A stretch of DNA of 64,000 nt. Origin: Nonomuraea jabiensis (GTDB taxonomy: Bacteria > Actinomycetota > Actinomycetes > Streptosporangiales > Streptosporangiaceae). Where the stretch lies: NCBI RefSeq assembly GCF_014204795.1, contig NZ_JACHMB010000001.1:3782001-3846000 (forward strand), in the 5' to 3' direction. The first letter of the stretch is position 1. Every line of letters starts with the position of its first letter. Below are positions 7,501-16,528 of the stretch, one piece after another. Both the position numbers and the translations under genes were made by a program. The notes under the pieces were generated by a model. That model was not told the DNA's origin. It saw only the letters and a list, made by a program, of their open reading frames with translations, and ran no database searches.

Positions 7501-9935
7501 GTCACCGCACTCAACCCGTTGGCGCTGGTCAGCACCTCTGGGGCGGCCAGTTGATCCGGCCACTCCAGCACCGAACGCGTGCGCACGAGGAAGACGTGCG
7601 ACGCCCCCGCCGGTAACGACACCAGCATCTCGTCGACCACGGCGTCGGGTATCACCCTGTCTGCCAGCAGGGCGACGTCACGTGCGAAGGAGGTGGCTCG
7701 CACCTCGACACGGTAGCCGCCGTCGACAGGCTGAACAGTGCCGGTCAACGGCCGCGGATCGTAGGCGACATCTCGGTCCTCGGCGAACAGATGGCACAGA
7801 CGCGTGCCCTCGCCTGTCACGACCGTGAGCACCTCCCTGGTCTGGTCATCCGGCTTCAGGAGCTCCCCCGGCAGCTCGACCGGCGCGACCGATCGAGGCG
7901 GTACGGCGAGCTCCAGCTGCCGTCCGGCCAGTTCCTCGCCATCGAAGGTCTGGCGGGATGCAGTCGCCACGGTCCGCCATGGCTCGTCATGGTCATTGAC
8001 GGCGACCAGAACCCAGCGACCGTCTCTGGGCTGGAGGGTCAGCAGGCGGGGCGCGAAGGCGTGCCTGAGGGCGAAGTAGAGCGGCTTGGCCCGCCCCTCG
8101 TAATCCACCGCGGACCACGAGATGGCCGGCCAGCAGTCGTTGAGCTGCCACACCAGCGCACCGGCCGTCCGGGGCCACCAGGAGCGGAAGTGCTCGACAC
8201 CCAGCGCCACCGCTCTTGCCTGATTGAGCTGCGTCGCCCAGTGCCAGTCGGCGAACGTGCCGGGGACGGGCAGGTGCGGGCGCAGCCCCCGATCGAGGTT
8301 GTGGTCACCGTTGACGGCCTTCTGGTGCTGCAGGAACACCGGGGAAGCCGGCGTCAGCGGCTCGTCGTGGATCCAGCGGGCCACCGTGGCCGAGGCCGGC
8401 GGGCCCTGGAACCCGAACTCAGCGCAGAAGCGGGGAATGTGGTCGCGGTAATGGACGTAGTCCACGACGTTCCACACCGCCCACTCGTGCCGGGTGCCGT
8501 GGTCGGGATCGTTGGGCGGCAGGGTGCCGGGGCTGAACGGGCTGCCGGGCGCGTACGGCCGGGTGGGATCCAGCTCGGCCACGATCCCGGGCAGCAGTTC
8601 GGTGTAGTAGGCCTGCCCCCAGGTGCGGCCCTCCAGGCTGTCACGCCAGCCGGGCCAGTCGGTGTACGCCACCAGGTTCTCGTTGTTGCCGCACCACAGC
8701 GCGAGTGAAGGGTGGCTGGTCAGTCGTGCGACGTTCTCGCGCGCCTCGGCCTCGACCTCGCTCCACAGCGGCTCTTCCTCGGCGTAGAAGGCGCAGGCGA
8801 AGGGAAAGTCCTGCCAGACCAGGATGCCGCGTTCGTCGCAGACGTCATAGAAGTCGTCACTCTCGTAGATGCCGCCGCCCCAGACCCGCAGCATGTTCAT
8901 GTGCGCGCCGACGGCCTGGTCGACGCGCTGGGCGATCCGCTCGCGGGTGATGCGGGTGAGGAAATGGTCGTCGGGGATCCAGTTGGCGCCCTTGGCGAAG
9001 ATCGGCTTGCCGTTGACGACGAAGGTGAACGGCGTGCCGACCTCGTCCGGTTCGGTGTGCACGGTGATCGTGCGGAACCCGACGCGTCGCCGTACCTCGT
9101 CCACGGGGTTGTCGCGGTCCAGCAGGGTGACGGTCAGCTCGTACAGCGGCTGATCGCCGTGGCCGGCCGGCCACCACAGCCGGGCCTGAGGCACGAGCAC
9201 GGTCAGCACGGCCGATTCCCCGGACGCGGTGGTCCGGGCTTCGTGGCCGCCCACCCTGGCCACCACGGTGTAGGCGTCGTCTCTGGCTCGATCGAGCCGC
9301 ACGTGTACCTCGACGCGTCCGGTGCCATCCTCGTCCACCGTCACCAGCGGGCGTACCTGCGCCAGACGGGCGCTGTCCCAGCGTTCCAGGCGCACCGGCT
9401 TCCAGATGCCCGCCGTCTGCAGATCGGGGCCCCAGTCCCAGCCGAACGAGCAGGCCATCTTGCGGATCGCGTTGTAGGGGTGGGGGTATGCGCGCTGGCG
9501 TCGGCCCAGTCTCGCCTCCAGCTCCTCGGCGTGGCGCAGCGCCGAGCGGACGTTGACCACCAGCTCGTTCGCGCCGTCACGCACGAGGCCGGCCACGTCG
9601 AAGCGGAAGCCGCGGTGCATGTTGGCGGTATGTCCGAGGAGTTCGCCGTTGAAGTGGACGCTCGCCACCGTGTCGATCCCGTCGAAGACGAGGTCCACCC
9701 GCTCGCCCGGGCGGGCGGATGTCGACTGGAAGGTGGTGGAGTAACGCCAGTCGGTGTGATGCATCCAGGAGAGGAGTGTTTCGTTCTGGTCGAGATAGGG
9801 ATCCGGGATCAGTCCCGCTTCGAGCAGATCGAGGTGTGTGCTGCCCGGTACGCGGGCGTCCACCTCCCGGCCTGCGATGGACTCCGGCACCGGCCCGTCC
9901 ACGGCGCGCAGCCGCCAGCCCTCAACTAAAGTCAC
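7497..9935 (-). CDS. beta-mannosidase, GH2 family
   Basis: This 812-residue enzyme should release mannose from the non-reducing end of beta-manno-oligosaccharides. It has the beta-mannosidase N-terminal pattern (RVPGSTHLDLLEAGLIPDPY, then WMHHTDWRYSTTF), the jelly-roll/Ig domains, and a TIM barrel with acid/base Glu in ALWCGNNEN (about residue 417) and nucleophile Glu in RFCAEFGFQG (about residue 506). There is no signal peptide, so it acts in the cytoplasm on imported sugars. It starts with GTG 31 bases after a ROK regulator gene (with AAAGG as ribosome-binding site) and is coupled to the LacI-type sensor downstream. Family length is normal. Confidence 0.93.
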   Translation of the reverse strand: MTLVEGWRLRAVDGPVPESIAGREVDARVPGSTHLDLLEAGLIPDPYLDQNETLLSWMHHTDWRYSTTFQSTSARPGERVDLVFDGIDTVASVHFNGELLGHTANMHRGFRFDVAGLVRDGANELVVNVRSALRHAEELEARLGRRQRAYPHPYNAIRKMACSFGWDWGPDLQTAGIWKPVRLERWDSARLAQVRPLVTVDEDGTGRVEVHVRLDRARDDAYTVVARVGGHEARTTASGESAVLTVLVPQARLWWPAGHGDQPLYELTVTLLDRDNPVDEVRRRVGFRTITVHTEPDEVGTPFTFVVNGKPIFAKGANWIPDDHFLTRITRERIAQRVDQAVGAHMNMLRVWGGGIYESDDFYDVCDERGILVWQDFPFACAFYAEEEPLWSEVEAEARENVARLTSHPSLALWCGNNENLVAYTDWPGWRDSLEGRTWGQAYYTELLPGIVAELDPTRPYAPGSPFSPGTLPPNDPDHGTRHEWAVWNVVDYVHYRDHIPRFCAEFGFQGPPASATVARWIHDEPLTPASPVFLQHQKAVNGDHNLDRGLRPHLPVPGTFADWHWATQLNQARAVALGVEHFRSWWPRTAGALVWQLNDCWPAISWSAVDYEGRAKPLYFALRHAFAPRLLTLQPRDGRWVLVAVNDHDEPWRTVATASRQTFDGEELAGRQLELAVPPRSVAPVELPGELLKPDDQTREVLTVVTGEGTRLCHLFAEDRDVAYDPRPLTGTVQPVDGGYRVEVRATSFARDVALLADRVIPDAVVDEMLVSLPAGASHVFLVRTRSVLEWPDQLAAPEVLTSANGLSAVT

Positions 9936-9939
9936 GCAC

Positions 9940-9966
9940 CTTTCTTACGTAGTGAATTAAAGAAAG
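9940..9966. promoter_or_regulatory. inverted repeat before beta-mannosidase
   Basis: CTTTCTT and AAGAAAG form a perfect 7-base inverted repeat with 13 bases between them. It fills the gap between the ROK stop and the mannosidase start. Read on the minus strand it begins TTGACTTTCTT, like TTGACTTACTT in the divergent promoter at 11172. It could be an internal operator or a short mRNA stem. Confidence 0.4.
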
Positions 9967-11130
9967 TCAATGGATCGCCTCCGAGCTCAGATTCTCGGGC
10001 AACCGGGCCCCCAGGCTGAGAGGTACCAGCTCCGACTCGAGCACCAGCGCCGCCGCGCCCACAGCCGAGGCCGTGGCGGCCAGCCGGGAGAGCCGCACGT
10101 CCACCGCGGGCGACAGTTCCTTCTCTATCACCGGGAGATAGATCGAACCAGCGATGGAGAATCCAGGGCCCGTCAGCACGAGCACCTGGAGATCCATGAT
10201 CGCGGAGAGCGTCCTGGCCGCCGCCGCGATGTAGCGGGCGGAGCGTTCCAGCAAGGCCAGCGCCCTCGGCTCGCCCCTGCGCGCCGAGCGACTGAGGGCG
10301 GCGAAGTCCGCCGCCACCGAAGGCTCTCGCGAGCGGCGCATGGGGACGAGCAGGTCCGCACGGGCCGCCGCGACAACCGCGGCGGGACCGGCCAGCACAT
10401 CGAGGCAGCCTCGGGCACCGCACCGGCACCTCGGACCGTCCGCTTGGACACAGACATGCGCGAGGTCGCCCGCCTTCCTGCCGGGACCGCGATAGGTGAT
10501 GCCGTTGATCACCAGGCCCGCGCTGATCCTGGTGCCCAGATAGAGCGCGGCGGCGGCGGAAGCACCCCCGAATCCGCCGGCCCAGTGCTCGCCCAGGGCC
10601 GCGGCCGTGGCGTCGTTGTCGAGCACCACGGGCAGACCGGTCGCCTGCTCGAGCGACTCGGAGAGGGGGAATCCCGCATCCGCGAAGACCACCCCGACTC
10701 CCAGCACGCGATGGCGCTCCACACCGGCGCTGTCGATCAGCCCGGAGATCTCCCGGGCCATGGCCTCCACCGCGGCGCGTGGCTCTTCCACACCCACTCC
10801 CGGCTTGGCCATCCGGGTGACGACGGCGCCGGCGAGATCCGTCAGGACGTAGACCATGCCGCCGTGATCGAGGTGCACGCCGACCGCGTACCTGGCCGAG
10901 TGATCCAGTCGCAGCAGGATCCGCCGCTTGCCACCCGTGGATTCCGCGCGGCCGGACTCGACGACCAGGCCCTCCTCGATGAGCTTGCGGACCACGGCAG
11001 TGATCGTCGGGCCGGTGAACCCGGTGGCCCCGACCAGGCCGGCCCGGCTGATCGTACCCGCGGCTCGGATGGCGTCCAGGACCACAGCCTTGCTGCTCGC
11101 ATGCGGCTTGGTCCTGGCTGTTGCGTTCAT
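9967..11130 (-). CDS. ROK-family transcriptional regulator, mannoside cluster
   Basis: This 387-residue protein has an N-terminal winged HTH (AGTISRAGLVGATGFTGPTI, about residues 24-45) and a ROK domain with zinc ligands CRCGARGC. The usual EIGH is replaced by DLAH, keeping the His. The start ATG at 11130 follows GGAGGG with good spacing; an upstream in-frame ATG lacks this. It heads a three-gene operon with beta-mannosidase and the LacI-type sensor and is divergent from the Opp-type importer. In Thermotoga a ROK regulator also sits beside mannoside ABC genes, so control by a mannose-containing sugar is a fair guess. Confidence 0.85.
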   Translation of the reverse strand: MNATARTKPHASSKAVVLDAIRAAGTISRAGLVGATGFTGPTITAVVRKLIEEGLVVESGRAESTGGKRRILLRLDHSARYAVGVHLDHGGMVYVLTDLAGAVVTRMAKPGVGVEEPRAAVEAMAREISGLIDSAGVERHRVLGVGVVFADAGFPLSESLEQATGLPVVLDNDATAAALGEHWAGGFGGASAAAALYLGTRISAGLVINGITYRGPGRKAGDLAHVCVQADGPRCRCGARGCLDVLAGPAAVVAAARADLLVPMRRSREPSVAADFAALSRSARRGEPRALALLERSARYIAAAARTLSAIMDLQVLVLTGPGFSIAGSIYLPVIEKELSPAVDVRLSRLAATASAVGAAALVLESELVPLSLGARLPENLSSEAIH

Positions 11131-11170
11131 GGGCCCTCCATCCGCTCGACACTGCGAGGGTACAGGCACT

Positions 11171-11198
11171 GTTGACTTACTTAAGTTGCTGAGTTAAC
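11171..11198. promoter_or_regulatory. candidate ROK operator in divergent promoter
   Basis: An imperfect dyad lies between the ROK gene and the ABC operon. The outer half-sites are GTTGACTTA and TGAGTTAAC, around the palindrome ACTTAAGT near its centre. It is AT-rich against GC-rich surroundings and well placed to control both directions. Confidence 0.5.
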
Positions 11199-11248
11199 AA
11201 TCGGAACCGGCGCGCCGACAATTACATCACCGCTCGAGAGGACTCCGC

Positions 11249-12955
11249 GTGATGTCGGTGAGGAATGCACTAACCATGAGAACCGGGGCCGGGCTGGCCG
11301 CGTTGGCCTTAGCCATCACCGGATGTTCCTCGTCCGGCAGCTCACCGCGAGGATCGACCGGGGCACCGGCGGCCACGGGGGCACCGCCGATACTCGTGAT
11401 CTACACGGGCGCCACCGGCGACATGCAGGTCAACTTCAATCCCTTCGCCCCGGGCAGCCCGTCGACCGGGCCGATCTACGAGCCCCTCTTCTTCTACAAC
11501 ACCGCTCGGGCCGATCCCCCCCAGCCACGGCTGGGCCAGAAGTTCTCGTGGAACGCCGACGGCACGCAACTGTCGATCACGCTCCGCCAAGGCGTGAAAT
11601 GGTCCGACGGCCAGCCGTTCACCGCCAGGGACGTGGTCTTCACGCTCGACCTGCTCGCCAAGAACAAGGCGTTGAACACCACCGGCTACCGCGGCAAGGC
11701 GACCGCGGTGGACGACACCCACGTATCGGTCACGTTCGACGAGCCGTCGTTCGTGGACGGTCCGCAGCTTCTCGGCCGCATCTACATCGTGCCTGAGCAT
11801 GTGTGGAAGTCCGTGGCCGACCCCACGACCGCCCAGATGCGCAACCCCGTCGCCACCGGGCCCTACCTTGAGGACGACGTCAAGCCGCAGGCATACACGC
11901 TGAAGGCCAACCCGAGCCATTGGGGCGGGGAACCCACGATCAAGCGCGTCCGCGTCCTGTCGCTGTCAGGCAACCAGGCAGGAGCAGCGGCGATCAGGGC
12001 CGGCCAGATCGACTGGCAGACCGGTCCCGTGCCGAATGTCAAGAACGCCGAGCAGGCCTACCCCGGCTACAAGGTCATCATCACTCCGGTGAACCAAATG
12101 GTGCTGGACACCTGCAGCAACCCGGACCTCGGTTGCAAGGGACCGCAGACCGACCCCGCCGTCCGCCAGGCGATCTACTACGCCGTCAACCGCACCCAGC
12201 TCAACGCGCTGGCCTTCGAGAACACCTCCAGCGAGATCTCGCCCAGCCTTGCCCTGCTGGAACGAGACCAGGCGTTCATCTCCGGCCGGCTGCAGAACAA
12301 GGTCGCGCCGATGCAGCCCGACGAGGCCAGGGCCCAGCAGATCCTGGAGGGCGCCGGTTACGCCAAGGGGGCCGACGGCATCTACGCCAAGGACGGCAAG
12401 CCCTTGCAGCTGACCCTCAAGACCGTCTCCGGCTGGACCGACTACATCACCGCGGTCAACGCGCTTTCCCAGCAGCTCAAGAAGGCCGGCATCAAGGTGA
12501 CCGCGCAGCAGCTGTCCTTCAACGAATGGTCCGACGCCCGCGGGCGCGGTGACTACCAGCTGATCATCGACTCCCTCTTCCAGGGCCCGGCCGCCGACCC
12601 GTTCTACGTCTACAGCTACTTCTACGGCTCCGACACCACCGAGAAGGTCGGCAAGCAGGCCGGCACGAACGTCAGCCGCTTCACCGATCCCCAGGTCGAC
12701 GCCGCCATCGCCGCGCTCAAGAAGATCGACCCGAAGGACACCGCCGCACGGCAGCCGCAGTTCGACACCATCCAGACCCGCATCGAACAGGCCATGCCGT
12801 ACATCCCGCTGCTCACCCAGGGCACGATCAGCGTCTACAACGCCACCAAGTTCACCGGCTGGCCGACCAAGGAAGACCTCTACGCCTTCCCGGCCGCCTG
12901 GCAGTCGCCGGATAACTCGGAGATCTACCGACGGCTCAAGCCCACCGGGAAATGA
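11249..12955 (+). CDS. ABC transporter substrate-binding lipoprotein, family 5 (Opp/Dpp type)
   Basis: This 568-residue protein has a type II signal peptide ending LALAITGC, with Cys as the lipid anchor. The mature part is a family 5 solute-binding protein (FSWNADGTQLSITLRQGVKW, ARDVVFTLDLL, VATGPYLEDD, AVRQAIYYAVNR). Opp-type binding proteins also carry beta-linked oligosaccharides in several bacteria, and the mannosidase and GH5 neighbours favour manno- or gluco-oligosaccharides over peptides. GAGAGG precedes the start; GTG 11249 and ATG 11252 are both possible. It is the first gene of a five-gene operon and divergent from the ROK regulator. Confidence 0.88.
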   Translation: MMSVRNALTMRTGAGLAALALAITGCSSSGSSPRGSTGAPAATGAPPILVIYTGATGDMQVNFNPFAPGSPSTGPIYEPLFFYNTARADPPQPRLGQKFSWNADGTQLSITLRQGVKWSDGQPFTARDVVFTLDLLAKNKALNTTGYRGKATAVDDTHVSVTFDEPSFVDGPQLLGRIYIVPEHVWKSVADPTTAQMRNPVATGPYLEDDVKPQAYTLKANPSHWGGEPTIKRVRVLSLSGNQAGAAAIRAGQIDWQTGPVPNVKNAEQAYPGYKVIITPVNQMVLDTCSNPDLGCKGPQTDPAVRQAIYYAVNRTQLNALAFENTSSEISPSLALLERDQAFISGRLQNKVAPMQPDEARAQQILEGAGYAKGADGIYAKDGKPLQLTLKTVSGWTDYITAVNALSQQLKKAGIKVTAQQLSFNEWSDARGRGDYQLIIDSLFQGPAADPFYVYSYFYGSDTTEKVGKQAGTNVSRFTDPQVDAAIAALKKIDPKDTAARQPQFDTIQTRIEQAMPYIPLLTQGTISVYNATKFTGWPTKEDLYAFPAAWQSPDNSEIYRRLKPTGK

Positions 12956-12966
12956 GCGCGTGACCG

Positions 12967-13959
12967 ATGCTGTACTACCTGCGCAAGATCGCCTTCTACC
13001 TGGTCGCCCTCTGGACGGCGGTGACCCTGAACTTCCTCATCCCCCGCATGATGCCCGGTGACCCGGTCACCATCCTGCTGGCCAAGGCGCAGCAGCGCGG
13101 CGGAGTCGACCCCGCCGCGCGCCGCGCTTACGAGCTGATGCTCGGCACCGACACCGGCGAGCCGCTGTTCACCCAGTACCTGCTCTACCTGGGGAACATG
13201 GCCCGCGGCGACTTCGGCATATCCGTGAGCTCCTTCCCGGCTCCCGTTTCCGAGGTCATCGCCGCATCGCTGCCCTGGACCGTCGTCCTGGTCGGCCTGG
13301 CGACCGTGCTGTCAGTGCTGACCGGCACCGCGCTGGGAGCGCTGGTGGGCTGGCGCCGGGGCACCTGGCTGGACTCGCTGGTGCCCGCGACCACGGTGCT
13401 GTCGGCCGTGCCGTACTTCTGGCTGGCCCTCGTCCTGGTCGCCGTCTTCTCCTCCGCGCTCGGCTGGTTCCCGCTGCTGGGTGGTTACGACGTCAACCTC
13501 ACCCCCGGCTGGAGCGGCGAGTTCCTCGCCTCGGCCGTGTACTACGGCATCCTCCCCGCCGCGACGATCGTGATCTCCTCGATCGGCGGCTGGCTGCTGG
13601 GCATGCGCAACATGATGGTCTCGACGATGGCGGAGGACTACGTCCGTACGGCTGTCGCCAAAGGACTGCGCAACCGGCGCATCATGGTCTGGTACGCGGC
13701 CCGCAACGCGGCACTGCCCTCCATCGCCGGATTCGCCATCTCGCTGGGGTTCGTGGTGGCCGGCTCGGTCGTCACCGAGCAGGTCTTCTCCTATCCGGGC
13801 ATCGGCTCCAAGCTCCTGCAGGCTGTGGAGAACAACGACTACGCGCTCATGCAGGGCATCTTCCTGGTCATCACGGTCGCCGTCCTCGGCGCCAACCTGG
13901 TGGTCGACCTGCTCTACAGCATCGTCGATCCGCGGACGCGAGCGGGGGCGGCCACATGA
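12967..13959 (+). CDS. ABC transporter permease, DppB/OppB type
   Basis: This 330-residue membrane protein has about six transmembrane helices, starting with a helix at residues 8-28. It carries the typical FLIPRMMPGDPV segment and the EAA loop that docks with the ATPase (VRTAVAKGLRNRRIMVWYAA). It is the first of two permease subunits in the importer for the family 5 lipoprotein. It starts 11 bases after the lipoprotein gene and overlaps the next gene by four bases (ATGA), so expression is coupled. Confidence 0.9.
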   Translation: MLYYLRKIAFYLVALWTAVTLNFLIPRMMPGDPVTILLAKAQQRGGVDPAARRAYELMLGTDTGEPLFTQYLLYLGNMARGDFGISVSSFPAPVSEVIAASLPWTVVLVGLATVLSVLTGTALGALVGWRRGTWLDSLVPATTVLSAVPYFWLALVLVAVFSSALGWFPLLGGYDVNLTPGWSGEFLASAVYYGILPAATIVISSIGGWLLGMRNMMVSTMAEDYVRTAVAKGLRNRRIMVWYAARNAALPSIAGFAISLGFVVAGSVVTEQVFSYPGIGSKLLQAVENNDYALMQGIFLVITVAVLGANLVVDLLYSIVDPRTRAGAAT

Positions 13960-15680
13960 CGGCAATCAGCCGGCGGGACCCGAAATTCGTGATCGGACTG
14001 ATCCTGATCGGGGTCATCGCCGCCATCGGCGTGGTCGGACCGCTCCTCGCCGGCGACCCGGACGCGATCAACGACATGGGGCTGACGCCGCCGGGCGGGG
14101 AGCACCTGCTGGGCACCACCCAGACCGGCCAGGACGTGCTGTCCCAGATCACCTACGCCACCCGGGGCTCGCTCGTCATCGGCGCGCTCGTGGGCGTCAT
14201 GGCCACACTGCTGTCGGCGCTCTTCGGCATCGTCGGCGCCTACGCCGGTGGTCTGGTGGACGAGGCCTTCTCGCTGCTGTCCAACGTGATGCTGGTGATC
14301 CCCGGACTCCCGCTGGTGATCGTGATCTCCGCTTTCGTCCCGGCGGAGCAACGCGGCTGGTGGACGATCGCGCTGGTGCTCGCGATCACCAGCTGGGCCG
14401 GCTCGGCTCGCGTGCTCCGCGCGCAGACGCTGTCGTTGCGCAACAGGGAGTACGTCCTGGCCGCCCGCGTGGCCAAGGAGCGGCCGTGGCGCATCATCGG
14501 CGTGGAGATCCTCCCGAACCTCCTGCCCCTGCTGGCCTCCCAGTTCGTGTTCGCGGTCATCGCCGCGATTCTCAGCGAGGCCGGCCTGTCCTTCCTCGGC
14601 CTGGGCGCATCCAACTCCGCCACGCTCGGGACCATGCTCTACTACGCGCAGAACGGCTTCGCGCTGCAACTCGGCGCGTGGTGGTGGTTCGCGCCGCCCG
14701 GCATCATCATCGCCCTGCTCGGTTGCGGCCTGGCGCTGATCAACTTCAGCATCGACGAGATCGTCAACCCGAAGCTCCGGATTCCGGCCGCCCGCCTGGT
14801 GGACACGCCCCGCCAGGAGGCGGGGCGTGTCGACGAGGCCGCCGACGACGCCGTTCTCACCGTGGCCAACCTGTCGGTGACCTACCGGGGCGAACGGCCC
14901 GTGCAGGCCGTCAAGGACATCTCGCTGACGGTACGGCGAGGCGAGATCCTGGGCCTGGCGGGCGAGTCGGGCAGCGGCAAGACCACCCTCGCTTATGCGA
15001 TCAGCCGGCTCCACCGGCCGCCGGCGGAGATCACCTCCGGCACGGTCGCCTTCCACGACCGCGCCGGCACAGCCGTCGACGTCCTCGCCTTGCCGCCGCA
15101 CGAGCTGCGTACCTTCAGATGGGCGAAGCTCTCCATGGTGTTCCAGGGGGCGATGGACTCGCTCAATCCCGTCATGACCGTCGGCGCCCAGCTGGAGGAC
15201 GTGCTCACCACCCACCTGCCCCGACTGTCGGCGGCCGAGCGCCGGGCCCGCTGCGCCACGGCGCTGGAGCTGGTCAGGGTGGACCCTAGGCGGCTGCGCT
15301 CCTACCCGCACGAGCTCTCCGGAGGCATGCGGCAACGGGTCATGATCGGCATGGCGCTCCTCCTCGAACCCCAGATCATGATCATGGACGAGCCGACGAG
15401 CGCCCTCGACGTCGTCGTCCAGCGCGGCATCCTCAAGGAGATCCTGCGCTTGCGGGACGAACTGGGGTTCGCGGTCGTGTTCATCACGCACGACCTCCCC
15501 CTCCTCCTGGAGGTGAGCGACAGAATCGCGATCATGCTGCACGGCGAGATCGTCGAGTGCGCGAGCGCCGAGGAGATCCGCAAGCAGCCACGCCACCCCT
15601 ACACGCGGCGCCTGCTCGGCTCCTTCCCCAGCCTCACCGGCGACCGCGGCGCCTTCGTGCGATCGGGAGGTGCCCGGTGA
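13956..15680 (+). CDS. fused ABC permease (DppC type) and ATPase (DppD type)
   Basis: This 574-residue protein joins two transporter parts that are usually separate. Residues 1-285 form a DppC-like permease (GTTQTGQDVLSQITYATRGS, the EAA loop VLAARVAKERPWRIIG, LSEAGLSFLGLG). Residues about 300-574 form an ATPase with Walker A GESGSGKTT (about 337), signature LSGGMRQR (about 454) and Walker B IMIMDEP (about 477), ending in the oligopeptide-type HPYTRRLL motif. The linker around residues 280-300 is charged. One-chain permease/ATPase forms are known in actinomycetes. The gene overlaps its neighbours at both ends (ATGA, GTGA). Confidence 0.92.
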   Translation: MTAISRRDPKFVIGLILIGVIAAIGVVGPLLAGDPDAINDMGLTPPGGEHLLGTTQTGQDVLSQITYATRGSLVIGALVGVMATLLSALFGIVGAYAGGLVDEAFSLLSNVMLVIPGLPLVIVISAFVPAEQRGWWTIALVLAITSWAGSARVLRAQTLSLRNREYVLAARVAKERPWRIIGVEILPNLLPLLASQFVFAVIAAILSEAGLSFLGLGASNSATLGTMLYYAQNGFALQLGAWWWFAPPGIIIALLGCGLALINFSIDEIVNPKLRIPAARLVDTPRQEAGRVDEAADDAVLTVANLSVTYRGERPVQAVKDISLTVRRGEILGLAGESGSGKTTLAYAISRLHRPPAEITSGTVAFHDRAGTAVDVLALPPHELRTFRWAKLSMVFQGAMDSLNPVMTVGAQLEDVLTTHLPRLSAAERRARCATALELVRVDPRRLRSYPHELSGGMRQRVMIGMALLLEPQIMIMDEPTSALDVVVQRGILKEILRLRDELGFAVVFITHDLPLLLEVSDRIAIMLHGEIVECASAEEIRKQPRHPYTRRLLGSFPSLTGDRGAFVRSGGAR

Positions 15681-16528
15681 CCACTCTCGAGGTAGCGGAC
15701 CTGGTCAAGGACTACCGCGTGCGCGGCGACGGCATGCGCCGTACGCGGCTGCGGGCGGTGGACCATGTCTCCTTCACGCTCACACCCGGCCGCACCACCG
15801 CACTCGTCGGCGAGTCGGGCTCGGGCAAATCCACGGTCGCCAGGATCATCGCCCGCCTGGAGCGACCCACGTCCGGCACGGTCGTCCTGAACGGCGCAGG
15901 CAGCGGCGACTACCGCGACCACGTGCAGATGGTGTTCCAGGACCCCTTCGCCTCGCTCAACCCCTTCCACACCGTCGAACACCACCTGGCCCGGCCGCTG
16001 AGACTGCACGGCCGGGCGCGGACACGGGCCGAGACCCGGCAGGAGGTCGCGCGGTTGCTGGAGCGCGTGAACCTGCCGGCGGAGGAGCTGGCGCAGCGCC
16101 GCCCCCACGAGCTTTCCGGCGGGCAACGCCAGCGGGTGGCCATCGCCCGCGCCCTCGCACCCGGCGCGAAGGTGATCGTGGCCGACGAGCCGGTGTCCAT
16201 GCTGGACGTGTCCATCCGGCTCGACGTGCTCAACCTGCTGGCCCGGCTGCAGGAGGAGGAGGATCTCGCCATCCTCTACATCACCCATGACCTGGCCACC
16301 GCGCGGCACTTCGCCGACGACATCCTCGTGCTCTACCGAGGGCGGGTCGTGGAGCGGGGGCCGGCCGATGAGGTGATCCTCGATCCGCGCCACCCTTACA
16401 CCAAGTTGCTGGCCGCCGCCTCACCCGACCCGGACGCGCGCGGCCGCACCTTCGATTTCGACCCGGCGGACGTGGTCGCCGCCGGCTCCGCACCGCCGTA
16501 CGACCACAGAGAGGACACCCCCCGATGA
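15677..16528 (+). CDS. ABC transporter ATPase, DppF/OppF type
   Basis: This 283-residue second ATPase of the importer has Walker A GESGSGKST (about residues 45-53), Q-loop MVFQDPFASLNP, signature LSGGQRQR (about 146), Walker B VIVADEP (about 168) and the C-terminal HPYTKLL motif. The GTG start overlaps the previous stop as GTGA, and GGGAGG lies at 15665-15670. Its own stop overlaps the GH5 start (ATGA), so importer and secreted enzyme are one transcription unit. Confidence 0.9.
   Translation: MTTLEVADLVKDYRVRGDGMRRTRLRAVDHVSFTLTPGRTTALVGESGSGKSTVARIIARLERPTSGTVVLNGAGSGDYRDHVQMVFQDPFASLNPFHTVEHHLARPLRLHGRARTRAETRQEVARLLERVNLPAEELAQRRPHELSGGQRQRVAIARALAPGAKVIVADEPVSMLDVSIRLDVLNLLARLQEEEDLAILYITHDLATARHFADDILVLYRGRVVERGPADEVILDPRHPYTKLLAAASPDPDARGRTFDFDPADVVAAGSAPPYDHREDTPR

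Noticed and set aside
13914..15596. Long open frame on the minus strand opposite the fused ABC permease/ATPase gene
   Set aside because: It is the antisense shadow of a GC-rich gene: Arg/Asp/Gly-rich composition, no domain, and the plus strand has clear ABC motifs.
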